Assembly: GCF_001279585.1 (NCBI RefSeq)
Contig: NZ_LGEC01000092.1
Coordinates: forward strand, 62,001-126,000
Direction of reading: 5' to 3'
DNA from: Nocardiopsis sp. NRRL B-16309
Lineage (GTDB): Bacteria > Actinomycetota > Actinomycetes > Streptosporangiales > Streptosporangiaceae
Length of the DNA stretch: 64,000 nt
Shown piece by piece: positions 24,405 through 32,950 of this stretch (the stretch's first letter is position 1; every line of letters starts with the position of its first letter). The translations under genes were made by a program, and so were the position numbers. The notes under the pieces are model-generated. The model was not told the origin of the DNA, made no database searches, and saw nothing but the letters and a program-made list of their open reading frames with translations.

Positions 24405-25153
24405 ACACGCCCGGCGTCCCGGCGCTCTACGAGGCCACCGTGCGCCACGTGCGTGCCGAGCCGGTGCGCCACGCCTTCGCCCACCGCACCTACTACTGGC
24501 TGGTCGACCTCGACGACCTGCCGCGCCCGCCGTGGCCGCTGCGGCTCCTGGCCGGGTTCCGCGCCGCGGACCACGGCGGCGGAGACGCCGCGTCCCTGCG
24601 GGCCGATCTCGACGCCTACCTCGCCGGACACGGGGTGGACCTCGCGGGCGGGCGCGTGCTGATGCTGTCCCACGCCCGCGTGCTCGGGCACGTGTTCAAC
24701 CCGCTGACCGTGTACTGGTGCCACGACCGCGGGGGCGACCTGGTCCGGGTGGTCGCCGAGGTCCACAACACCCACGGCGGACGCCACCGCTACCTGCTGG
24801 ACGTCGACGGCCGGGGCCGGGCCGAGGCGGACAAGGAGTTCTACGTCTCCCCGTTCAACCGGGTCGAGGGGCGCTACCGGCTCAGCCTCCCGCTTCCGGG
24901 CGACCGGGTCGCGCTGACCGTCGCCCTGCACCGGCGCGGCCGACCGCCCTTCGTCGCCTCGGTGCGCGGCGCCCACCGCCCGGCCACTCCCGCGGCGCTG
25001 CTGCGGATGGCGCTGCGCCACCCCCTCGCCCCCCTGGTCGGCGCGCTGAGCATCCGCCGCCAGGGCATCGGGCTCTACCTGCGCGGCTTGCCGGTCCACC
25101 CGCCGCGGGCCCACGACCGAAAGCGAAGAGAACGGACGGACGCACCGCGATGA
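24401..25153 (+). CDS. DUF1365 protein (lipid operon)
   Basis: 250 residues. ALYEATVRHVRAEPVRHAF with HRTYYWLVDLDDLP, then LMLSHARVLGHVFNPLTVYWC and EVHNTHGGRHRYLL, and finally KEFYVSPFN are the strongly conserved DUF1365 motifs. Function is unknown, but the family travels with the oxidoreductase and the cyclopropane-synthase-type methyltransferase on either side. GTG 24401 overlaps the upstream stop (GTGA), and the next ATG overlaps its own stop. The basic C-terminus (HDRKRRERTD) may help membrane association. Confidence 0.85.
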   Translation: MNTPGVPALYEATVRHVRAEPVRHAFAHRTYYWLVDLDDLPRPPWPLRLLAGFRAADHGGGDAASLRADLDAYLAGHGVDLAGGRVLMLSHARVLGHVFNPLTVYWCHDRGGDLVRVVAEVHNTHGGRHRYLLDVDGRGRAEADKEFYVSPFNRVEGRYRLSLPLPGDRVALTVALHRRGRPPFVASVRGAHRPATPAALLRMALRHPLAPLVGALSIRRQGIGLYLRGLPVHPPRAHDRKRRERTDAPR

Positions 25154-26409
25154 ACACCACCCCCGACACGACGGTTCCGCGCCCCTGGCCGGCCGTGGAC
25201 GCCCGGCGCTGGCCCGACGTCGCCCGGGTCCCGGCCCGCGGGCCGCGGGTGCCCGTGGCCCGCGCCCTGGCCGCCCACGCCGCCCGCCGGGCCGGTGTGC
25301 GCCTGCACACGGGACCGGGAGAGCCCGGCGCCGCCGGTCCGCCGGTCCTGCGCCTGCGCGACCCCGACGCCTTCCACCGCCGCCTGGCCGCCGGCGGGCT
25401 CATCGGCTTCGGTGAGTCGTACATGGCGGGGGAGTGGGACTCCCCGGAGCTCGTGCGCCTGCTCACCGTCCTCGCGCGCGGGTACGAGGAGCTGGTCCCG
25501 CGGCCCCTGCGGCCGCTGCGGCACGTCACGCTGCCGCGGCGGCCGTCCCTGGACCGCAACACCCGCAGCGGCGCGCGCAGGCACATCAGCCACCACTACG
25601 ACCTGTCCAACGACCTCTTCGCGACCTTCCTCGATCCGACCATGACCTACTCCAGCGCGTTGTTCGACGAGGGCGAGGAGCGCTGCCGGGCCACGCTGTC
25701 CCGTGCCCAGCGGCGCAAGATCGACCGCCTGCTGGACGGCGCGGGCGTCACCGACGGGACCGAGCTGCTGGAGATCGGCACCGGGTGGGGGGAACTGGCC
25801 GTGCGCGCCGCGCGCCGCGGTGCCCGCGTCACCACGGTCACGCTGTCGTCCGAGCAGTGCGACCTGGCGCGCCGACGGGTCGAGGAGTCGGGCCTGGCCG
25901 ACCGGGTCCAGGTGGAGCTGTGCGACTACCGCGACGTCCGCGGAACCTATGACGCCGTGGTGAGCGTGGAGATGGTCGAGGCGGTCGGTGAGCGCTACTG
26001 GCCGGTCTACTTCGCCGGACTCGACCGCCTGGTGCGCCCGGGCGGGCGGGTCGGCCTGCAGAGCATCACCATGGAGCACGGACTGATGCGGGCCTCACGC
26101 ACCTCCTACACCTGGATGCACAAGTACGTCTTCCCGGGCGGGCTGATCCCCTCGGTCACGGCCATCGAGGAGCAGTTGCGGGACCGGACCCGCCTCAGGG
26201 TGGTCGACCGGCTCGCCTTCGGCGCCGACTACGCCGACACCCTGCGGTTGTGGCGCGAGGCGTTCGAGGGGGCCGCCGAGCGGGTGGCCGGACTCGGCTT
26301 CGACGACACGTTCCGCCGTATGTGGTCGTTCTACCTCGCCTACTGTGAGGCCGGGTTCCGCGCCGGCATGATCGACGTGGAGCAGCTCGTGCTGGAGCGC
26401 TCCCGGTGA
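25150..26409 (+). CDS. Cyclopropane-fatty-acid-synthase-type methyltransferase
   Basis: 419 residues. HISHHYDLSNDLFATFLDPTM then MTYSSALFDEGEE, the SAM motif LLEIGTGWGELAVRAA, and SVEMVEAVGERYW are CFA-synthase motifs. The classical MxYSCAYF segment reads MTYSSALF, so the Cys there is Ser, as in other members of this operon type. Substrates are unsaturated acyl chains of phospholipids; the product could be a cyclopropane or a methyl branch. The N-terminal ~120 residues form the usual CFA lid region. ATG 25150 overlaps DUF1365 (ATGA). Confidence 0.88.
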   Translation: MNTTPDTTVPRPWPAVDARRWPDVARVPARGPRVPVARALAAHAARRAGVRLHTGPGEPGAAGPPVLRLRDPDAFHRRLAAGGLIGFGESYMAGEWDSPELVRLLTVLARGYEELVPRPLRPLRHVTLPRRPSLDRNTRSGARRHISHHYDLSNDLFATFLDPTMTYSSALFDEGEERCRATLSRAQRRKIDRLLDGAGVTDGTELLEIGTGWGELAVRAARRGARVTTVTLSSEQCDLARRRVEESGLADRVQVELCDYRDVRGTYDAVVSVEMVEAVGERYWPVYFAGLDRLVRPGGRVGLQSITMEHGLMRASRTSYTWMHKYVFPGGLIPSVTAIEEQLRDRTRLRVVDRLAFGADYADTLRLWREAFEGAAERVAGLGFDDTFRRMWSFYLAYCEAGFRAGMIDVEQLVLERSR

Positions 26410-27200
26410 GCGCGGTGGGCGCACTCGCGACCACCGGTGCCGTGAGCGCGCTGGCCGTGGCGGTGCTGATGCTGGGCGCCTTCGCGGTGGGCCGCAGGGT
26501 GGGGCGGCACAGCGTCGTGGACGTGGCCTGGGGCCTGGGGTTCGTGGTGGTCGCGGCGGTCGCCCTGGTGACGGCCACCGCGGACCACGCGCGGGCCTGG
26601 CTGCTGTTCGCCCTGGTCGCCGTGTGGGGCGTGCGCCTGGCCGCGCACATCCACCGGCGCTCCCGCGGCGTCGGCGAGGACCCCCGGTACGACCGTCTGC
26701 TGTCGCGGGCCCCCGGGAGCCGGGACGCCTACGCGCTGCGCGTGGTCTACCTCCTCCAGGGCGCCCTGGTCTGGTGCGTCGCCCTTCCGGTCCAGGTCTC
26801 GGCGCACACATCCGGCCCGCTCGGCGGGCTCGCCGCGGCCGGGACGGCCCTGTGGCTGTTCGGATTCCTCTTCGAGGCGGTCGGCGACGCCCAGTTGCGC
26901 CGGTTCAAGGCCGATCCGGCCCATCGCGGCCGGATCATGGACCGGGGGCTGTGGGCCTGGACCCGCCATCCGAACTACTTCGGGGACGCGTGCGTGTGGT
27001 GGGGGCTGTTCCTGGTCGCGGCGGGTTCCTGGTGGGTCCTGCTGACCCTGCCCGCGCCGCTGCTGATGACGTTCCTGCTCACGCGGGGGTCCGGGCAGCG
27101 CCTGCTCGACGAGCACATGGCGGGCCGGCCGGGCTGGGCGGAGTACGCCCGCCGCACGAGCGCCTTCGTGCCCCGGCCGCCCCGGCGGGACGCCCCCTGA
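26406..27200 (+). CDS. DUF1295 / steroid-5-alpha-reductase-like membrane protein
   Basis: 264 residues with about seven membrane segments. The family signature is GLWAWTRHPNYFGDACVWWG, with SVVDVAWGLGFV near the start and FLLTRGSGQRLLDE near the end. Related enzymes are NADPH-dependent reductases or isoprenylcysteine-type methyltransferases; in this operon it may reduce or accept the modified acyl chain. GTG 26406 overlaps the stop of the methyltransferase. It is the last gene of the operon and converges with an SDR 25 bp away. Confidence 0.85.
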   Translation: MSAVGALATTGAVSALAVAVLMLGAFAVGRRVGRHSVVDVAWGLGFVVVAAVALVTATADHARAWLLFALVAVWGVRLAAHIHRRSRGVGEDPRYDRLLSRAPGSRDAYALRVVYLLQGALVWCVALPVQVSAHTSGPLGGLAAAGTALWLFGFLFEAVGDAQLRRFKADPAHRGRIMDRGLWAWTRHPNYFGDACVWWGLFLVAAGSWWVLLTLPAPLLMTFLLTRGSGQRLLDEHMAGRPGWAEYARRTSAFVPRPPRRDAP

Positions 27201-27225
27201 GCTCGCCCCGCAGGGGCGCGGGCCC

Positions 27226-28011
27226 CTACGCCGTGGGCAGGTGCCCGCCGTCGACGCGCACGGCGGTGCCCGTGACGTAGGCGGCCTGACGGCTCGCCAG
27301 GAAGGCGGCGACCGCGCCGTACTCCTCGGGGCGGCCGTAGCGCCCGGCGGGGATGGTGGCGCGTGCGTCGGCCTCCACCTCGGCCACCGTGCGGCCCTCG
27401 CGTTCGGCGCGGGCGGCGTCCAGGGCGTCGGTGCGCGGCGTGGCGACGCGGCCGGGCACGATGACGTTGGCGGTCACGCCGTCGGCGGCCACCTCCCGCG
27501 CCAGGGTCTTGGACCAGGAGTGCAGTGACGCCCGCAGCGTGTTGGAGATCCCCAGGTTCGGGATGGGCGCGATCGCCCCCGAGGAGGTGCTGGTGATGAT
27601 CCGGCCCCATCCGCGCTCGCGCATCCCCGGCACCACGGCGTCGGTGAGCGCGATGACCGGCAGGACCATGGACGCGTGGTGGTCCTGCCACAGCGCGATG
27701 TCCTGGCCCAGGGCGGGCGTGGGCGGCGGGCCCCCGGTGTTGTTCACGAGGATGTCGACCGGGCCCAGGTCCCGCTCGACGCGTTCGGCCACCTCAGCGG
27801 CCCGGCCGTGGTCGGCCAGGTCCCAGGCCAGCGCGAGCGCGGACACGCCGTGCCCGGCGCAGGCCTCCACCGTCGCGGCGAGGCGGCCCTCGTCGCGTCC
27901 GGTGACGGCCACGTGCACGCCCTCGGCCGCCAGCGCCTCGGCCATCGCCCGCCCCAGGCCGGAACTGGCCGCGGTCACCAGCGCGACCCTGCCTGCGATC
28001 CCCAGGTCCAT
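27226..28011 (-). CDS. SDR-family protein lacking the YxxxK catalytic pair
   Basis: 261 residues of the SDR fold: cofactor loop TAASSGLGR, NNTGGPPP in place of NNAG, and VTGTAVRVDGGH near the end. Where classical members have YxxxK, this reads GISNTLRASL: Ile stands at the Tyr position and Leu at the Lys position. The upstream Ser (STSSG) is kept. The NNTGGPPP subgroup has this pattern generally, so it is not a random mutation. It may bind a nucleotide without classical dehydrogenase chemistry, or use another acid. ATG 28011. Convergent with the DUF1295 gene. Confidence 0.82.
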   Translation of the reverse strand: MDLGIAGRVALVTAASSGLGRAMAEALAAEGVHVAVTGRDEGRLAATVEACAGHGVSALALAWDLADHGRAAEVAERVERDLGPVDILVNNTGGPPPTPALGQDIALWQDHHASMVLPVIALTDAVVPGMRERGWGRIITSTSSGAIAPIPNLGISNTLRASLHSWSKTLAREVAADGVTANVIVPGRVATPRTDALDAARAEREGRTVAEVEADARATIPAGRYGRPEEYGAVAAFLASRQAAYVTGTAVRVDGGHLPTA

Positions 28012-28122
28012 GTGCGTCCTCCCGCTCGTCGTGTTGTGCGCATCCTGGCAGGCGGGCGGGGCGCGGGCGGCACCGGGGCGGGGTCGGGCCGCGCGGTCGG
28101 CCCGACCGCGGCGACCGGCGGG

Positions 28123-29019
28123 TCAGGGGGTCGGGTCGACCGGCGGATTGGCCCTGGAGTACTCCGGTGGCTCCGGCGCGAGCAGCCCGGCGCCCGCGGT
28201 GGCCACGACACCGTCCACGGTGAACTCCACCGAGCGCTCCCGCGTGGGCGAGTCCTCCTCCCACCGCACACGGGCCCGCCCGGTCAGTTGCAGCAGGTCG
28301 CCGGTCTCCCAGTCGGGGACGAGCAGACCGGCCCGGGGTTCGACCCACAGGTTGCCTAGCGTGTTGAACATGGCGTTGCCGGCGTAGTCCGGCCAGCTGA
28401 GCAGGGTGGGCGAGTGCACGCGCAGGAACCCGGGGCCGCCGCCCCGGTGGCTGGCGTCCGCCTGCCCGGTGTCGGAGCGCGTGGCGACGAAGAAGGTGTC
28501 GGCGCGCCGGACGAGGGCCCGCTGGCCGGGAGTGAGCGCCTCGCCGCGGACGGGTTCGGGGCGGGCGGGCGCGGCGGGGACCGGGGTGCGCTTCTGGATG
28601 TACTTGGGGCAGTTCGCGTAGACGTCCTCGGCCGCCATACGCAGGCCGGCGCCGTGCGGCCGGACGGTCCCGTTGAGGCGCATGCGCCGGCGCCCGGCCG
28701 GGTCCAGGGCCAGGGCCCCGACGGGGGCGGGGCCCTGGCGCAGCCGCTCGGCGAGCGGGTCGCCGCGGTGCGGGAGGGCGGCGACGTCGAGCGTGCCCTC
28801 GTCGGGGACCTGGAGGAAGCCGGGCGGTCCGGTCAGCAGCGAGCACCAGGTGCGCCCGTCGCTGTCGGCCGCTCCGACCACTAGGAACGTGCGGGCGGTG
28901 AGGAAGCCGGCGGCCACGCCGGGCACCGACGAGCGGATCGCCCGCGAGGTGTGGCCCGCCTGCCGCGACAGCGCGGCCCGTGCCTGCACGGCGAGTTCGC
29001 CGCGGTGGTAGGAGCCCAT
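28123..29019 (-). CDS. Pyridoxamine-5'-phosphate-oxidase-fold flavoprotein-like protein
   Basis: 298 residues with two PNPOx-like split-barrel halves. The first contains RTFLVVGAADSDGRTWCSLLTG, the second RADTFFVATRSDTG, GGGPGFLRVHS and PDYAGNAMFNTLGNLW. This arrangement is that of FMN-binding proteins annotated as pyridoxamine-phosphate-oxidase family. Reaction unknown. ATG 29019 has GGGCGGAG upstream and is preferred over an in-frame ATG 10 codons earlier. A VOC gene lies 33 bp upstream on the same strand; both are divergent from the CGNR regulator and probably under the twin operators at 29545-29614. Confidence 0.8.
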   Translation of the reverse strand: MGSYHRGELAVQARAALSRQAGHTSRAIRSSVPGVAAGFLTARTFLVVGAADSDGRTWCSLLTGPPGFLQVPDEGTLDVAALPHRGDPLAERLRQGPAPVGALALDPAGRRRMRLNGTVRPHGAGLRMAAEDVYANCPKYIQKRTPVPAAPARPEPVRGEALTPGQRALVRRADTFFVATRSDTGQADASHRGGGPGFLRVHSPTLLSWPDYAGNAMFNTLGNLWVEPRAGLLVPDWETGDLLQLTGRARVRWEEDSPTRERSVEFTVDGVVATAGAGLLAPEPPEYSRANPPVDPTP

Positions 29020-29052
29020 GGCTCCGCCCTTCTGTCGGGTCGGGGGCACGGC

Positions 29053-29505
29053 CTAGAAGAAACCGCAGGTGGGTGCGCTGGTGATGGGCGCGTCGGCGCC
29101 CTCGGCGCCGGTCGCGGCGTAGATCTCCAGGCGGACGCCGTCCGGGTCGTGGAAGAAGATCCCGCCGGAGGCGGCCCCCTCGCCGTGCGGGACCACGCCG
29201 TCGTAGGCGAACTCCACGGCGGCGGCGCGCAGGTCCGCCTCGGCCCGGCGGACCTCCTCCATGGTGTCGACCTGGAAGGAGAGGTGGTGCAGTCCCGCGG
29301 TGTCGGCGCGGAAGGCGTGGGCGCTCTGCTTCCACAGGGTGAGGACGAGTCGGCCGTCCCGGCCGAGGAAGGCGAACTCGCGGCCCTCCTCCTTGCCCTC
29401 GCTCATCGTCTCGAAACCCAGTACGCGGCCGTAGAAGTCGCGCGAGCGCTCGATGTCGGTGACGTTGATCCCCACGTGCCCGGTGGTGGCGGTGGACGCG
29501 GTCAT
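29053..29505 (-). CDS. VOC-family protein under the CGNR regulator
   Basis: 150 residues. GHVGINVTDIERSRDFYGRVLGFE opens the first module, and HHLSFQVDTMEEV and FFHDPDGVRLEIYAA the second. Possible metal ligands are the His of GHVG, the His pair in GLHHLS, and the Glu in RLEIY, which is the usual dioxygenase or glyoxalase metal set. ATG 29505 is preferred over ATG 29550, which would add an unconserved leader running into the operator. It leads the VOC-PNPOx unit transcribed away from the CGNR regulator, suggesting a small inducible detoxification or catabolic module. Confidence 0.82.
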   Translation of the reverse strand: MTASTATTGHVGINVTDIERSRDFYGRVLGFETMSEGKEEGREFAFLGRDGRLVLTLWKQSAHAFRADTAGLHHLSFQVDTMEEVRRAEADLRAAAVEFAYDGVVPHGEGAASGGIFFHDPDGVRLEIYAATGAEGADAPITSAPTCGFF

Positions 29506-29544
29506 GGTGTGCCCTTCTGCCGGGGGCCACAGCCCGATTGCTGC

Positions 29545-29614
29545 AACCACTGAAACGGACTTTAGGGGTTAGTCGCACGGCGCGTCAACCACTCAAATGG
29601 ATTTCAGTGGTTAG
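29545..29614. promoter_or_regulatory. Twin palindromic operators between VOC and CGNR regulator genes
   Basis: Two 28-bp sites, 29545-29572 and 29587-29614, each start AACCACT and end GGTTAG around an AAA...TTT core. The right-hand site is almost a full palindrome (AACCACT...AAAT-GG-ATTT...AGTGGTT); the left one has more mismatches. Their starts are 42 bp apart, four helix turns. They cover the divergent promoters, so binding would control both sides. The CGNR protein next door is the likely binder. Confidence 0.6.
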
Positions 29615-29663
29615 CGAGGTAGGGTTGGTACGATCCAGGCGGTCATCGAGCGGGGGAGGACGC

Positions 29664-30230
29664 ATGGCGGAACGCAGGGCCCGGCCGCTGGTCGGCGAAC
29701 CCGTGGCCATGGACCTGATCAACACCCGCTGGGCCGTCGGCGGGGCGGTCCAGGACCTGCTCGTCTCGCTCGACGGACTGCGCCAGTGGCTGTCGGAGAC
29801 CGGACTGGACGCGCGTTTCGACGCCGACCCCGCCGCGCTCGACCGCCTCCTGCGCGTCCGCGAAGCGCTGCTGCGCCTGATGCGCGACGCGGGCGACCCC
29901 GGCGCCCGTGCCGCGCTCAACGACACCCTCGCCCACGGGTGGGTCCGGCGCAGGCTCCTGGAGGGCGCGGGGGGCGGGCCCGGGGTCCCCGGCTTCGACG
30001 TCGAGTTCGACGACCCCTCCTGGGGGCCGGCCTGGACGGCCGCCGACGACTACCTCGACCTGCTCCGGGCCCCCGACCGCATCCGGGGCTGCGCCAACCC
30101 CGCCTGCGTCCTGTGCTTCTTCGACACGTCCAAGAACGGCACCCGCCGCTGGTGCTCCATGGCCGGATGCGGCAACCGCGCCAAGGCCGCCCGGCACCAG
30201 GCCCGCGGGCGCGCCGGCCGGACGGCCTGA
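29664..30230 (+). CDS. CGNR zinc-finger (ABATE-domain) transcription regulator
   Basis: 188 residues. The N-terminal ABATE-type helical domain begins GEPVAMDLINTRW. The C-terminal CGNR zinc finger has GCANPACVLCFFDTSKNGTRR then WCSMAGCGNRAKAARHQAR, with Cys pairs to hold zinc and the diagnostic CGNR. Such proteins are predicted DNA-binding stress or catabolic regulators. ATG 29664 follows GGGGGAGGA. Twin palindromes lie in the 158 bp between it and the divergent VOC gene, so it probably represses itself and the VOC-PNPOx pair. Confidence 0.86.
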   Translation: MAERRARPLVGEPVAMDLINTRWAVGGAVQDLLVSLDGLRQWLSETGLDARFDADPAALDRLLRVREALLRLMRDAGDPGARAALNDTLAHGWVRRRLLEGAGGGPGVPGFDVEFDDPSWGPAWTAADDYLDLLRAPDRIRGCANPACVLCFFDTSKNGTRRWCSMAGCGNRAKAARHQARGRAGRTA

Positions 30231-30306
30231 GTCCCGAGGCCGCCGGCGCCGAGTACCGCCCGGCCCGGCGTCTCGACGCCGTGAGCACCCCGGGCTCCCG
30301 GGGATC

Positions 30307-30329
30307 GGGGCCGGGGCGCCACCGGCCCC
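30307..30329. terminator. Hairpin between convergent regulator and kinase genes
   Basis: GGGGCCGG (30307-30314) pairs with CCGGCCCC (30322-30329) around a 7-nt loop. It lies directly before the stop codon of the minus-strand histidine kinase and after the plus-strand CGNR gene, so it can end transcription from either direction. It marks the left border of the biosynthetic cluster. Confidence 0.55.
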
Positions 30330-30330
30330 T

Positions 30331-31569
30331 TCAGGACCGGTCGGTGAGTTCGGTGAAGGTGAGACTGGCGCGCGCGCTGGGCAGCGCGATGACGATGTGC
30401 ACGCGCGTGCCGTGGCCCGGAGAGCTCTCGATCCGCAGCGTCCCGCCGAGGTTGGCGGCGCGCTCGCTGATGGAGACCAGCCCGTGGCCCGTGCGGGGAT
30501 CCTCGCGCGGTGCGCCCGAGAGGCCGCCGACGTCGAAGCCCACGCCGTCGTCCTCCACGGTGACGGTCACGTCCCAGTCGGTGATGTCGATGTCGACCGT
30601 GGCCCTGGTGGCCTGGGAGTGCTTGTCGATGTTGCGCAGGCACTCGCGGATGATGACGAACAGTTCCTCGCGCTGGTGCCGGGGCACCCGGAACTCGTCG
30701 CCGGTGAGGCGGACGTCGACCTCGGTCTCGGGAACCGCGTTGTGCGCGAACAGCGCCAGCTTCTCCCGCGTCCGCCCGTCCCCCCGGTCGGTGCGCAGTT
30801 CGGCGACGAGCCGGCGGGTGTCCTCCATCAGGGCGTGCAGCGCCCGGCGGGCGATGGAGAGCCGGTCGTCGGCGGTGGGCGCCCCTCGCTGCCGGTAGAT
30901 CTCGTACAGGTCCAGGTTGCGGTCGACCAGGCTCAGCCCGCTGCCGACCCAGTCGTGCACGTCCCTGGCCAGGCGCTGGCGGTCCGAGGGGGTCATGTCG
31001 TCGACGGGCGCGCCGACGCCGCCGTCGTGGTTGCGCACCATGGCGGCGGTGCGGGTCGTCACGCTCTCGTGCACGGCCCGCAGCCACAGGGCGGTGATCC
31101 GCACTCCGTCGGGCTCGTTGCGGAACATCTGGGTGGCGGCCTCGGCCGCCAGCTGGAAGACCAGCGTGCTCACCTGCTGGACCACGGCCGGGTCCAGGGC
31201 ACGGCAGTCGGCGCGGTCCTCGGTCACGCTGGAGCGCGGGACCGAGGCGTGGTCGATGATGACGGTGCCGGCCTCCACGCTCACGAACGCGTCGGTCAGC
31301 GAGGCCTCCACCTGGCGCAGGGCCTCGGCCAGGGCACGGGAGTCGGGGACCGCGCCGTGCCCGAGGGCCTGCATACGGGAGCGGAAGGCGTTCAGGATCA
31401 TCTGCGTGCGTTCACGGGAGGTGAACTCCGCCGGTTCCCAGTGGGGGAACTCCAGCGGAATGTACCGTTCACGGCTGCTCTCCAACTCGCCCCTCCGAAT
31501 CGATGGGAGGTCGCTCTCGCCCCGTGCGCGCTGGACGACGGGGACAGGGAGCTCGGCGCGGATGGACAT
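30331..31569 (-). CDS. Soluble sensor histidine kinase (NarL-partner type, HisKA_3)
   Basis: 412 residues without a membrane segment. Residues ~1-200 form an unrecognised helical sensor part. The phospho-acceptor helix is RQRLARDVHDWVGSGLS with the His of the HisKA_3 type, and the ATPase domain follows: ECLRNIDKHS (N box), VEDDGVGFD (G1) and GHGLVSISERA (G2). It should phosphorylate a NarL/FixJ-type response regulator, but none is adjacent. The only one in the window is at 59987-60628, at the far end of the cluster. ATG 31569 is chosen where the protein begins MSIRAELPV; upstream in-frame codons lack conservation. Intracellular signal unknown. Confidence 0.83.
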   Translation of the reverse strand: MSIRAELPVPVVQRARGESDLPSIRRGELESSRERYIPLEFPHWEPAEFTSRERTQMILNAFRSRMQALGHGAVPDSRALAEALRQVEASLTDAFVSVEAGTVIIDHASVPRSSVTEDRADCRALDPAVVQQVSTLVFQLAAEAATQMFRNEPDGVRITALWLRAVHESVTTRTAAMVRNHDGGVGAPVDDMTPSDRQRLARDVHDWVGSGLSLVDRNLDLYEIYRQRGAPTADDRLSIARRALHALMEDTRRLVAELRTDRGDGRTREKLALFAHNAVPETEVDVRLTGDEFRVPRHQREELFVIIRECLRNIDKHSQATRATVDIDITDWDVTVTVEDDGVGFDVGGLSGAPREDPRTGHGLVSISERAANLGGTLRIESSPGHGTRVHIVIALPSARASLTFTELTDRS

Positions 31570-31720
31570 GGGTGCCGGAATGGATGAGTGCGGTCCGACA
31601 CGTGGTCGCGGAGCGAGACGACCTGTTCGGAATGGTACGTGATTCGTCCCGGATTCGCCCCTGCGCACGGGCGCCCCCGTGCCGGGAGGGGCACGGAGGC
31701 GCGGGCGGTGATGTTCTCGG

Positions 31721-32950
31721 TCACGCTCCTTCCGTGAACACCAGAACCGCGTTCTGGCCGCCGAACCCGAAGGAATTGCTCACCGCGACGCGACTGTGGT
31801 GCGTGCGCGGCTGGTCACGCACGATGTCGATCTCGATCGCGGGGTCGGGCGCCGTCAGGTTGGCCGTCGGCGGCACGGTGCGCTCCTCGATCGCCAGGAC
31901 CGTCAGCGCGGCCTCGATCGCCCCGGCGGCGCCGAGCGTGTGACCAACGACACCTTTGGCGGAGGTCACCACCGGGGCGTCACCGAGCAGTCGGCGGATC
32001 GACGCGGCCTCGGCCGCGTCGTTGAGCGGCGTGGAGGTGCCGTGCGCGTTGACGTGGTCGACCTCGTCCGGTGCCACCCCGGCGTCGGCCAGGGCCGCGG
32101 TGACGGCCAGGGCCACGCCCCGGCCCTCGGGGTCGGGCGCCGTGGCGTGGTGGGCGTCGGCGGAGGCTCCGTAGCCCGCCAGACCGGCCCTGACCCGGGC
32201 CCCGCGCGCCCGGGCGTGCTCGGCGCGCTCCAGGACCAGGATGCCCGCGCCCTCGCCCATGACGAACCCGTCCCGGTCGGTGTCGAAGGGGCGCGAGGCC
32301 CGCTCCGGGTCGTCCAGGCGCCGCGTGGACAGGGCGCCCATCCGGGCGAACCCGGTGGCCACCAGCGGAAGGATGCCCGCCTCGGTGCCCCCGGCGATCA
32401 CCACGTCGCAGACGTCGCGGCGCAGCAGGTCCAGGGCCGAGCCCAGGGCGGTGGCACCCGAGGCGCAGGCCGTGGCGGTGACGAAGTTCGGCCCGCGCGC
32501 CCCGAACCACATCCCCAGGTGGCCCGACGCCATGTTGGGGATCATCAGCGGGATGAGCAGCGGGGACACGCCCTCGGGTCCGCTCTCCCGCATCCGGCGG
32601 TGCTGCTCGTCGTAGCTGCGCAGGCCGCCCATGCCGCAGCCGAGCACGACGCCCACCCGGGCCCCGTCCCACGCCCGCGGGTCGAGCCCGGAGTCGGCGA
32701 CCGCCTCGATCGCGGCGATGAGCGCGAACTGCACGAACCGGTCGTACTTCATCGTGCTGCGGCGACCGAGCAGATCGTTGGGATCGTAGGCGGGCACGGA
32801 GCAGGCGATGTCCACGGGCATCCCCTCCAGGACCGGGGTGCGGGCCGCCGTGGAGCGACCGCCGCACACCCCCTTCCAGGAGTCCTGGACGCCGATTCCC
32901 GCCGCCGTGACCAGCCCGAGGCCGGTGACGGCGACCGCTCCGCCGCTCAC
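31721..32950 (-). CDS. Beta-ketoacyl-ACP synthase (KAS I/II, FabF type)
   Basis: 409 residues with the full condensing-enzyme triad: C162 in TATACASGAT, H303 in NAHGTSTPLND and H337 in KGVVGHTLGAAG. It elongates acyl-ACP with malonyl-ACP. No chain-length-factor partner lies beside it, unlike type II aromatic PKS clusters, so a fatty-acid-like role is more likely. GTG 32950 overlaps the ACP stop by 3 bp, in the order KASIII-ACP-KAS, which mimics the fabH-acpP-fabF order of primary fatty-acid operons but without fabD. The SARP-flanked location suggests a dedicated, cluster-specific copy. Confidence 0.88.
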   Translation of the reverse strand: MSGGAVAVTGLGLVTAAGIGVQDSWKGVCGGRSTAARTPVLEGMPVDIACSVPAYDPNDLLGRRSTMKYDRFVQFALIAAIEAVADSGLDPRAWDGARVGVVLGCGMGGLRSYDEQHRRMRESGPEGVSPLLIPLMIPNMASGHLGMWFGARGPNFVTATACASGATALGSALDLLRRDVCDVVIAGGTEAGILPLVATGFARMGALSTRRLDDPERASRPFDTDRDGFVMGEGAGILVLERAEHARARGARVRAGLAGYGASADAHHATAPDPEGRGVALAVTAALADAGVAPDEVDHVNAHGTSTPLNDAAEAASIRRLLGDAPVVTSAKGVVGHTLGAAGAIEAALTVLAIEERTVPPTANLTAPDPAIEIDIVRDQPRTHHSRVAVSNSFGFGGQNAVLVFTEGA

